This document shows, piece by piece, positions 36,345 to 43,952 of a DNA stretch of 64,000 bases. The notes under the pieces are model-generated. The model ran no database searches and was not told where the DNA came from. It worked only from the letters and a program-made list of their open reading frames with translations. This stretch comes from Cyclobacterium salsum (GTDB lineage: Bacteria > Bacteroidota > Bacteroidia > Cytophagales > Cyclobacteriaceae). How positions within the stretch are numbered: position 1 is the stretch's first letter; every line of letters begins with the position of its first letter. The translations under genes were made by a program, and so were the position numbers. The DNA lies in NCBI RefSeq assembly GCF_010119245.1, contig NZ_WNKG01000001.1, positions 372,001 through 436,000 on the forward strand, in the 5' to 3' direction.

Positions 36345-37262
36345 CTAATAATAAATCCAGTATCCTTTGAACTGACCCTTAGAGTTGTATTCTATTGTAG
36401 GGAAAGGTAATTTGACAAATGCCATTCCTTTGAATAAAGCTTTTAAAAATTGCGAATCTGTTTTTATCCTTGTCCAGTCGATGTCAAGCGAAAGAAGATA
36501 TTGACGGTATCGTTCGGTTTCAGGAATGGGAACACCGTTGTAACTTGTAATATTATCAAATTCGCCATACATACCATTGGCGCCATATCCAACAGCGATG
36601 TTTAACCACGGAGGTGTGGATTGTTTGAAAACTAACTTGTTTAAAGGCATCGAAAACCAATAGGTATGACCGTTGTAATCTTTAAGTAAACGGTTCATTG
36701 TTGTTTCGCCATAGTACCCGTTCGAGTTTTTTGAATATTCCGATTCCCAGTAGCTGAATTTATACTTTACCATCTGCTCACGGAACAATAGCTCTTGACC
36801 AAAAACCAATGCAGAACCCATAGTATTCGCTGCAATATCACCCCACGAAAAGCCATAGCCTTCATGCAATCCGTCCATTATTTCAATCGGAAATTGCAAA
36901 ACAAAACCCAAAGTTGAGCCAAAAATAAGGGCCTCTTTTCGGGTGGCACCCAGCTTTAATAACCCGAAATAACCGATATAGCTATATACATAACCACCGA
37001 ACATGTGCCCAAACTTATCGACCTGCAAATACCCTGCATTATCGTTGTAAAAATGAAACGGAACGCTTTCCTTGCCTTTATACCACGTATTGTTCATAAC
37101 TATTATGGAAGTTGGATAATAAGCGCCTATAAAAGTCAGCGCTTTATAAAGCGTACTTTTCTCAACCTTGCTTGAGTCCGCTGGAGATTCAACTTCGTGG
37201 GCAGAAAGGTTACATGGCAACAAACAAAACAGCAAAAGAGAACTGGCAATTATGTGTTTCAT
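36345..37262 (-). CDS. DUF2279 family exported protein
   Basis: The ATG at 37262 is preferred (MKHIIASSLLLFCLLPCNLS signal peptide, cleavage near AHEVES); a start at 37325 would add 21 residues that spoil the signal. The 305-residue product carries the DUF2279 pattern: AYYPTSIIVMNNTWYKGKES, then DKFGHMFGGYVYSYIGYFGL, GATRKEALIFGSTLGF and EIMDGLHEGYGFSWGDIAAN. These suggest several short hydrophobic helices buried in the outer or inner membrane with conserved D, H, E and D positions. The family has no known function. It is downstream of the alpha/beta hydrolase on the same strand, 104 bases away. Confidence 0.78.
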   Translation of the reverse strand: MKHIIASSLLLFCLLPCNLSAHEVESPADSSKVEKSTLYKALTFIGAYYPTSIIVMNNTWYKGKESVPFHFYNDNAGYLQVDKFGHMFGGYVYSYIGYFGLLKLGATRKEALIFGSTLGFVLQFPIEIMDGLHEGYGFSWGDIAANTMGSALVFGQELLFREQMVKYKFSYWESEYSKNSNGYYGETTMNRLLKDYNGHTYWFSMPLNKLVFKQSTPPWLNIAVGYGANGMYGEFDNITSYNGVPIPETERYRQYLLSLDIDWTRIKTDSQFLKALFKGMAFVKLPFPTIEYNSKGQFKGYWIYY

Positions 37263-37366
37263 TTTTTCATGCACTTTAACTGAAAGTTTAAACAAAATAA
37301 TCATTAAAAAACCCGCTAATCTCATAGGGATTATTTTTTACATAATATTTGACATGTATGCATATA

Positions 37367-38314
37367 TTAATCACTTAGAAATGTATCTATTTGTTTTCGA
37401 GCATCTTCCAGTTCAGAAATTCCACCATGCCCGCCATTTTTATAAAGGATGAGTTTTGAGCCTTTAATGTGTTGATGCGTAAATTCAGCATGGCTATAAC
37501 TTACTAAACCATCATTTTTTGAATGAATTATAAGGGTGGGAACATCAATTTTATCAGGAATCACAAAATCTTTAATAATCAAACCATCAGTTACTGTCCC
37601 CTCGTGACGTAAGGACATAGGGTGCATTAAATCCAGCATCTCATTGGCAAGCTGTTTTTGTGGGGCAGTAAACTTTTTATAATTATCTGCAGGTATTCCC
37701 ATCAAACCCAATATTTGAGGCTTGAAGACTTTTGTAAAAATCCAATAGGCAAAATCTGATTTCTGTATAGTTTGTATGATTTTTATAAAAAATGGGGCCT
37801 TGTCGTTCGCATTAGGCGGCATACTAACTGCACTCATCAAAATCAGTTTCTCGACCCGTTCCGGGAAATCATATGCAAACTGCATAGCAGAAGGACCTCC
37901 GGAAGACACAGCGATTACAATGACTCTTTTAATACCCAAAGAATCCAATAATATGCGATATTGTTCAGCCTGTAATTTTGCCGAATATTCTTTTGGAATG
38001 TCTGAATTAAGGTAGCCAAACTTTGAGGGTGCAATTAACTGGTAATCGCCATCAAGACAAATTTGTCCAAGCCACAAACCTTGGTCGAATCCACCGCCCG
38101 CACCGTGAATTAACAAGACTGGCTTTCCTTTGCCCCTCATTGCATATTCCATCGTTCCAAATCTTGTTTTAAGAAGCCGCGATTCGCTTTTTATTCTTTC
38201 ACTGGCTTCTTTCATTTGCTTTTTATAAGAAGGAAAAGCAATCAAAAGTGAAATTAGAATAATTGCTAAAAACCCAATTAGAGAGTAAAACATCTTTTTC
38301 TTCTTATTAATCAT
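37367..38314 (-). CDS. Membrane-anchored alpha/beta hydrolase with altered nucleophile elbow
   Basis: A 315-residue protein with an N-terminal membrane helix (9-28) and an alpha/beta hydrolase domain outside. The oxyanion strand is PVLLIHGAGGGFDQG (65-79). The nucleophile elbow reads AVSSGG with Ser137, so the first Gly of GxSxG is Ala. The acid is in HSKNDGLVSYSH and the catalytic His in YKNGGHGGISELED. It resembles MhpC/EstA-like hydrolases of Bacteroidota, but the substrate is unknown. It is followed by the DUF2279 gene on the same strand and preceded by a 1.1-kb region without genes. Confidence 0.85.
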   Translation of the reverse strand: MINKKKKMFYSLIGFLAIILISLLIAFPSYKKQMKEASERIKSESRLLKTRFGTMEYAMRGKGKPVLLIHGAGGGFDQGLWLGQICLDGDYQLIAPSKFGYLNSDIPKEYSAKLQAEQYRILLDSLGIKRVIVIAVSSGGPSAMQFAYDFPERVEKLILMSAVSMPPNANDKAPFFIKIIQTIQKSDFAYWIFTKVFKPQILGLMGIPADNYKKFTAPQKQLANEMLDLMHPMSLRHEGTVTDGLIIKDFVIPDKIDVPTLIIHSKNDGLVSYSHAEFTHQHIKGSKLILYKNGGHGGISELEDARKQIDTFLSD

Positions 38315-39400
38315 TTCATAAAAACATGGATATACAATATTTCGATATTAAATGGGGGACAACTCGTATATCTGTTTACCAAAGGCACATAAATCAAGCG
38401 AGCGGGTGCTGGATCTGTATACCATGTTTGCATAAAACAAAAAATCACCAACTGTACCAAACCCTCCCCTATTCTTTGCGCTTTCAAATTAATCATTTCG
38501 GATTAAGAGGCAAGCGGGAAGTGGATATTTTATTTGAATATCACCTTTGCTCAGTCCCTTCTATTCACGGGTAGTAAGCGGTTCGGCTTATCGGGGTAGT
38601 ATAGTGCCTTCTGTTGACATATAACTGGCGTAAAAATAGCCAAAACAGGCACTTCCAACGTCCCCAAAGAGTGCTCCAAACCGCAGCTGCAGTCTTTATA
38701 AATGGAGGCCCGGACTAAAAACTGACAAGCATTCACCAAAAACTGACAGGCTTGAATAAAAAATATCAAACGTTTCGATTCGGAACTCGGCTTCTGAACC
38801 TCAAAACCGAAGATTTTTACTAAAAACAGACAACGTTTTGTTTCCAAAACCAAATGCCTGACATTTTTACCGGAAATTTTCGGTTTTATTATAAAAATAG
38901 GGACTTCTGAACCCGAAACCTGCCCCTCAGAACCCGGCCTGTTAGTTTTTTATATGCAACGTTTCGATTTTGAGGTGAATCGTGGAAGTTTTTTGGCAGC
39001 TTATTGCTCCTTTTTTATGCAAGGTTTCACCTAAAAGGTGCACCGCTGAATAAAAAAAATGAGCGGTTGAAGGTTGGAAGCGAACCGTTGAATTTCCGGA
39101 TTGAAGCAGCGGATTTCTGAACCTCGGCATTGATGTTCATAACCGCAGTGAGGGGCTTATGAAGTCGGTCAAGGAATATAAAGGATTCACGTAATTTTCA
39201 AAAGGGTCCTAAACGCAGCCGTTGCAGCCTGGAAAGATCCATCTTAAAGCTTCCCTGATAGACGTTAACTCCGCCTCAGGAATCTGGAATGAAATAGGCC
39301 TGTTTATCATGCATATCTACGTCTGAATAAAAATTGTAGATTTGGACTGCGTGATGCCATTTTGTGGCTATGGCTTCTTATGCTATGAGGTGCTCTCTTC
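38315..39400. other. Gene-free region with degenerate short internal repeats
   Basis: About 1.1 kb without a convincing gene. It has recurring short phrases such as AAAACTGACA (38705-38755), TTCTGAACC (near 38795, 38905 and 39115) and CAACGTTT/AAACGTTT-like strings (38770-38835, 38955). A 100-codon frame on the minus strand at 38551-38853 repeats the phrase CQFLV because of these DNA repeats and has no family resemblance. The region looks like decayed or repetitive spacer rather than coding sequence. No promoter for the hydrolase gene could be picked out. Confidence 0.5.
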
Positions 39401-39754
39401 TTATTCATGTTCGATTATGCCTTCGTTGCTTAGTTCCACGAAGCTACTTTTATTCAAAGCATTCTTAATTATCAAAGCATTATTTCTGAATAAGTCAAAT
39501 AATTGCCTGTTTTTCAGATTTCCAGTTGTGATTAGGAATAGCTTCTTCGGCCTCCCTAAAGCCATATACGAGTGGTAAAAGTCAACATCTTTGGTTACTA
39601 CAATAAGGTCTTCAAAATCAGCAAATTTGGATATTTCCATATCTGGTGTTTCATCACCTTTTGGGAGTTTATCTACATGGATAGATTCCAGCCCGAGCTG
39701 TTTCAGTATTTCGCAAAGCTTTACTGGAAGTTGGGCATCCAAAATCAGCCTCAT
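39401..39754 (-). CDS. DUF5615 PIN-like toxin
   Basis: A 117-residue protein of the DUF5615 group, a compact PIN-like nuclease. It starts with the conserved LILDAQLPVKLCEILK, which carries the first acidic residue, followed by HVDKLPKGDETPDMEI, LIVVTKDVDFYHSYMALG and the strand KKLFLITTGNLKNRQLFDLF. Acidic residues D6 and the DVDF aspartates are in place for Mg-dependent RNase activity. The start overlaps the end of the DUF433 gene by four bases, the standard antitoxin-toxin arrangement. Toxicity is inferred from the family and from the pairing. Confidence 0.88.
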   Translation of the reverse strand: MRLILDAQLPVKLCEILKQLGLESIHVDKLPKGDETPDMEISKFADFEDLIVVTKDVDFYHSYMALGRPKKLFLITTGNLKNRQLFDLFRNNALIIKNALNKSSFVELSNEGIIEHE

Positions 39755-39987
39755 CCTGAAATTTTAGTATAACTTGAATACTTTGTTATTTTTCTTGCGT
39801 AGGCTAAACAGGCCAAGATATCTTCTTCTTCCAGTTTAGGGTAATCTTCCAGTATTTCGGCATGCGTTGACCCGGCAGACAAAAGATCGAGAATTAAATC
39901 CACCGTGTATCGTTTATTCCTAATCGTAGGTTTCCCATGGCAAATTTCTGGATTAACTGTAATTCTGTCTATAAGTTGATTTTCCAT
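39751..39987 (-). CDS. DUF433 antitoxin
   Basis: A 78-residue protein with the DUF433 pattern DRITVNPEICHGKPTIRNKR, then YTVDLILDLLSAGSTHAEIL and DYPKLEEEDILACLAYA. DUF433 is a small winged-helix-like domain that commonly precedes DUF5615 or VapC-like toxins and represses the operon. The gene comes first and overlaps the toxin by four bases, so translation is coupled. Confidence 0.88.
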   Translation of the reverse strand: MENQLIDRITVNPEICHGKPTIRNKRYTVDLILDLLSAGSTHAEILEDYPKLEEEDILACLAYARKITKYSSYTKISG

Positions 39988-40209
39988 AGGCTAAAGGTAC
40001 GAAATATTCAATTAACTGGTTTCTATCAATGAAGTTCAACATTCCGATAAAGTGCAAAGTGCACTTTATTCGCCTTGCAATCCTAAGCCAATTTAACTAT
40101 GTTTATACATTTAGTTTGTAATTATTGCCAGAAAATTGAAATTTCCAGACCGTAATACCGTCCCTTCGATCCCGTACAATTTAAAATACTTTGGCCTGTA
40201 TTGAGTCCC

Positions 40210-42105
40210 TTACTCCTGGAATAGCTGGCTGGCCAGGGCCTCGGTGACCATTAGTGCCCGATCGAAAAATCGTAGGTAGTGCACTTCTCCATTTAGGGAA
40301 GGGCCTACCCGTAAGGTAGGTGAACCTGCGGCAGACTGAAAAAACGGGCTGAATCTGCCCCAGCCAAATTGCCTGTCCTCTCCCCCGTCATTGAAGCGCT
40401 TGTCTACTACGAATGCGATGATCTTTGGCCCTCCATCCACAATGATACTAACCTGATGGCGCGTACCGGGCTTCAATAATCCGGGGTCAGCGTTCCAAAT
40501 AGCCCGTGTCTGGCCATCGTTCATTTGAAATTCCACCGTTTCATTTTCCGAAATGCTTATCCACCAGCCTTTGCCCGAAGCATCTCTGGTATCTGCCAGC
40601 ACCTGACCAATACTGAGTTCATTCAGCACAAATCCCATTTCAATGGTAAAACCATTCGTAGTGTTTTTGCCCCTGTAATCGGCTGTGTTGGTATCTCTGA
40701 TCCGAAAAGAAGGCATAGCTGCTGCAGACAGCTCCGCAGGTAGCGCTGAACCTTCTCCCCGCCAATTTATTTTTAGCCCATCATTCACCGGGGAGACGGC
40801 GTCGAATTGATTCCAAAGGGTGTTGAGAAAGCGGGTATCAATCTGATGGAGGCGGGCAATGTCCTTCTGGGTTTCGGTCATATAATAGTTGCCATCGGCC
40901 TCTATCAGGTCAGGATAACTTATTCTAATCAAGGGGTCATCATCGTAAAGCAGGATTTCGGGTTGACTCCACTGTATGATTTTCCCATCATCCCCATCTA
41001 CTTCCTTTCCTCCTGCTATCCACACGGGATTTCTGTCATTGTAGCCAATGGATCCCGGATTGGGATGTTCGCTGATAAATCTACCCCCGTGATTGTGAAA
41101 CCAATACAGAAACTTTCCGTTTTGGCATTTCCAGGCAAAATTGGCTGCCCGGGGATGTTTCATCAAGCGCCCATCTGCATACCTCATGTACTGCGGAGGA
41201 TCCCAGGTTTTGCCCTGATCCCGGCTGTAACTGTATACCGGGTGCCCGTCCAGCGAACGGTAAACCACAAAGAAGGAACCGTCACTTAGTACGGAATAGC
41301 TGTGTTCAGCAGCAATCGGCCCTCCCTTTTCAGGGGTTCTCAGACCAATATCCCCCTCAGGCAGGGTTTGCCAAACAGCCCTATTGGGATCTGATTCTGT
41401 AAATAAATTATCACTCTTTAACAATACCCCTTCATTGGAGGTGAAAAACCCGTTCCCAAAGCCGCCAACTTTGGTCAGCGGAACAAAGGCAGTCCCCTTA
41501 TGGGAAAAGGCTTTTCCAACGTTCCAGAAAAAGCGGATATCCCCCTGATAGGGATTGTTTCGGTCAATTTCGAATTCACGCACGGGAATGGTATACCTCC
41601 CTTCCGCCCAGGATCGGCCGTGATCGTCAGAATATTTGAAAACAAAATAGCCCTGACTGTCCACCCTTCTCACGATACCGTCTTTGTAAGGAGGATCATC
41701 CCCTTTCACCTCCCTGAGATTGTCGGTATTGTGGTTGTAGAATACAAATACCCGGCCTGAAGGAGCTTTTAAAAGCACGGCATAAGAAGCCTCAGGTCCA
41801 TCTGCGGGCTCTATTTCTACCCTATCTTCCCAGGTAAGGCCCTGGTCAACACTTCGCTGGCTGATGATATGCTGTCCACTGGCGCCCTCATGCCCGGCTC
41901 CGGTAGTCATCACGCATAACCAGGCTCCGTCATCCGTTTTTACGATATAAGGCTGGTCACTATAGCTTTTGTCAGGAATGACCGAGCCATTTTCAATATT
42001 TCTCCAATCGGTTGGCTGGGCTAACGCAGAACCTGCATTGCCTGCAAATGTCCCAAATAACAGGGCAACCAAAAAGCTATGTATGGGGCTTAATCTTATG
42101 TTCAT
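40210..42105 (-). CDS. Exported BNR/Asp-box sialidase-like protein with LamG-type C-terminal domain
   Basis: A 631-residue protein with a signal peptide (1-30, ending GNAGSALAQ). The N-terminal ~420 residues form a six-bladed propeller with Asp boxes: SVDQGLTWED, SDDHGRSWAEG and SRDQGKTWDPP. The C-terminal ~170 residues form a concanavalin-like (LamG) domain (FTIEMGFVLNELSIGQVLAD, GPSLNGEVHYLRFFDRAL). The N-terminal strand has QPYIVKTDDGAWL where true sialidases carry the RIP arginine, so sialic acid is not a safe substrate call. It is the last gene of the minus-strand run containing SusCD and the PSD1/DUF1501 cassettes, separated from DUF1501 by 382 bases, and probably works on the same external substrate. 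Confidence 0.85.
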   Translation of the reverse strand: MNIRLSPIHSFLVALLFGTFAGNAGSALAQPTDWRNIENGSVIPDKSYSDQPYIVKTDDGAWLCVMTTGAGHEGASGQHIISQRSVDQGLTWEDRVEIEPADGPEASYAVLLKAPSGRVFVFYNHNTDNLREVKGDDPPYKDGIVRRVDSQGYFVFKYSDDHGRSWAEGRYTIPVREFEIDRNNPYQGDIRFFWNVGKAFSHKGTAFVPLTKVGGFGNGFFTSNEGVLLKSDNLFTESDPNRAVWQTLPEGDIGLRTPEKGGPIAAEHSYSVLSDGSFFVVYRSLDGHPVYSYSRDQGKTWDPPQYMRYADGRLMKHPRAANFAWKCQNGKFLYWFHNHGGRFISEHPNPGSIGYNDRNPVWIAGGKEVDGDDGKIIQWSQPEILLYDDDPLIRISYPDLIEADGNYYMTETQKDIARLHQIDTRFLNTLWNQFDAVSPVNDGLKINWRGEGSALPAELSAAAMPSFRIRDTNTADYRGKNTTNGFTIEMGFVLNELSIGQVLADTRDASGKGWWISISENETVEFQMNDGQTRAIWNADPGLLKPGTRHQVSIIVDGGPKIIAFVVDKRFNDGGEDRQFGWGRFSPFFQSAAGSPTLRVGPSLNGEVHYLRFFDRALMVTEALASQLFQE

Positions 42106-42292
42106 AGGGTCAAAAACAAACTAACTACTACGCATTAATAGATCACTTACTAGTTAAGTTAAAAAATGGGTAAAGCCGAAATTTATGCCCTGAAAAATAA
42201 AAAAAACATACGGATTAAATTTTTGGTAGGACTAACAATGAATAAAATTAAACCTGTAAACTTTTTTCAGGACGGGTCAAATTGAGAAGAAA

Positions 42293-42321
42293 TCCCCCTT
42301 AAACCATAAGAGAAAGGGGGA
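42293..42321. other. Hairpin between DUF1501-A and the sialidase-like gene
   Basis: TCCCCCTT at 42293-42300 pairs perfectly with AAGGGGGA at 42314-42321, with a 13-base loop. In the minus direction it is followed by ATTTCTTCTC, a weak T-rich stretch, so it may end or attenuate the transcript before the sialidase-like gene. The 382-base gap (42106-42487) otherwise shows only the 16-base repeat at 42431. Confidence 0.4.
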
Positions 42322-42430
42322 GTCGCTGAAAAGGAGAGTTGGATTGATTATATGATGGTTTTGCTTAATCAGGTAAATACCCTTTTTGCTTTGGAAAGCA
42401 TTACCGCCAACAACCCTTGCTTTTCTATAA

Positions 42431-42446
42431 TCGAACTCAGGTTAAT
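42431..42446. repeat. 16-base repeat TCGAACTCAGGTTAAT, copy 2
   Basis: Identical to 33935-33950. Twenty-some bases further on is CATCACTTCAAAATCA (42466-42481), close to the ATCACTTCAAAATTA found inside the 276-bp units, so the two sites share more than one element. Confidence 0.55.
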
Positions 42447-42487
42447 TTGCAAAAGAAATTCTATGATTTGGTAGCATCACTTCAAAA

Positions 42488-43948
42488 TCAGGCAATGATA
42501 TCCTTTACAACATTTCCCGCCACATCGGTGAGACGGAATCTTCTGCCCAGGTGTTTGTAGATTAATTTCTCATGGTCTAGTCCCAACTGATGCAAAAGGG
42601 TGGCCTGAAAGTCATGTACATGCACGGGATTTTTGGTGATATTGTAACCAAATTCATCTGTTTCTCCATAGACGATTCCCGGCTTGATACCGCCGCCTGC
42701 CATCCAGATGCTAAAGCACCTGGGGTGGTGGTCACGCCCGTAGTTGTCTTTGGTCAATTCACCCTGGCTGAAGTTGGTACGCCCAAATTCTCCACCCCAA
42801 ACCACGAGGGTTTCGTCAAGCAAACCTCTTTGTTTGAGATCCGTAACCAAAGCTGCGGAAGCCTGATCTACATCCATGGCCTGACCCGTTATTTCTTTGG
42901 GCAAATTGACATGCTGGTCCCAGCCCTGGTGGTACAATTGGACAAAGCGAACACCTTCTTCAGAAAGTTTTCTTGCCAGCAGACAGTTCGCAGCAAAGGT
43001 TCCGGGCTTTTTACAATCTTCCCCGTAAAGATCAATAATGCTTTGAGGTTCTTTGGAAATATCTAACACATCAGGCACCGTGGTTTGCATGCGGTAAGCC
43101 ATCTCATATTGCTGAATTTTAGTATTGATCTCCGGATCATGAATTTCCTCATAAGACCACTGGTTCAATTGGGCCAGCTTATCCAGCATCTGTCGCCTGT
43201 CAAACCGGTTTAAACCTTTGGGATCATTGAGGTATAAAACCGGATCCTCTCCGCTACTGAACTGAACGCCCTGATGAATGGAATCCAAAAAGCCGTTGGA
43301 CCAGAGCTTGGAATACACCCCCTGGCTATTACCTTCTCCCCTGGAAATCAAGACTGTAAAGGATGGAAGATTTTGATTTTCACTTCCCAGGCCATAGCTT
43401 AACCATGATCCCATGCTGGGTCTATTTCCTTGTTGGGCTCCGGTTTGAAAGAAAGTTAATGCCGGATCATGGTTGATTGCTTCTGTATGCATGGATTTGA
43501 TGATACAGATATCATCGACGATTTTGGCTGTTTTTGGAAAAAGATCACTTACCCAGGCCCTTGATTCGCCATACTGTTTGAAATCCACGAAAGACCCTAC
43601 CAAAGGTAGGGAAGCCTGATTTGCCGTAAAACCTGTCAGTCTTTGTCCATCCCTGATAGAAGCAGGTAAATCCTGGCCCTGCATTTCCCTAAGCTTAGGT
43701 TTGTAGTCAAAAGACTCCAATTGAGAGGGCGCACCATTTTGGAAAAGATAGATGACACGCTTTGCTTTAGGTGCGAAATCCGGTAAACCGGGTACACCTG
43801 ATTCCAGGTCTTCAGTCGATCGTGACCGATTAAAAAGATCCGGCATTAGCAGTGAACCTAAAGCCACGCTTCCGATTCCAAGGCTCAATTTGGATAAAAA
43901 CCTTCTCCTGTTTCTGTTCAATCCGTATTCTAATAGTTCTTTTTCCAT
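42488..43948 (-). CDS. Tat-exported DUF1501 protein (copy A)
   Basis: A 486-residue protein. The N-terminus has a twin-arginine signal (NRRRFLSKLSLGIGSVALGS, residues 13-32), so it is folded before export. The body is of the alkaline-phosphatase/sulfatase fold type (DUF1501): RVIYLFQNGAPSQLESFDYK, HTEAINHDPALTFFQTGAQ, GVRFVQLYHQGWDQH, then GEFGRTNFSQG and NYGRDHHPRCFSIWMAGGGI. His and Asp residues in those motifs are arranged like a metal site, but function is unproven. It lies four bases downstream of PSD1-A. This DUF1501 + PSD1 pair is a hallmark of Planctomycetes and also occurs in Bacteroidota. About three quarters identical by eye to copy B at 55225. Confidence 0.93.
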   Translation of the reverse strand: MEKELLEYGLNRNRRRFLSKLSLGIGSVALGSLLMPDLFNRSRSTEDLESGVPGLPDFAPKAKRVIYLFQNGAPSQLESFDYKPKLREMQGQDLPASIRDGQRLTGFTANQASLPLVGSFVDFKQYGESRAWVSDLFPKTAKIVDDICIIKSMHTEAINHDPALTFFQTGAQQGNRPSMGSWLSYGLGSENQNLPSFTVLISRGEGNSQGVYSKLWSNGFLDSIHQGVQFSSGEDPVLYLNDPKGLNRFDRRQMLDKLAQLNQWSYEEIHDPEINTKIQQYEMAYRMQTTVPDVLDISKEPQSIIDLYGEDCKKPGTFAANCLLARKLSEEGVRFVQLYHQGWDQHVNLPKEITGQAMDVDQASAALVTDLKQRGLLDETLVVWGGEFGRTNFSQGELTKDNYGRDHHPRCFSIWMAGGGIKPGIVYGETDEFGYNITKNPVHVHDFQATLLHQLGLDHEKLIYKHLGRRFRLTDVAGNVVKDIIA

Positions 43949-43952
43949 AAAT

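Noticed and set aside
38551-38853. 100-codon minus-strand frame with repeated CQFLV phrase
   Set aside because: The protein repeat comes from short DNA repeats in a gene-free region; composition is unlike the neighbouring genes and there is no start context.
40210-42105. Sialic-acid utilisation locus
   Set aside because: The BNR protein lacks the usual RIP arginine strand, and there is no NanA, NanE or sialic acid transporter; the sialidase label is structural only.
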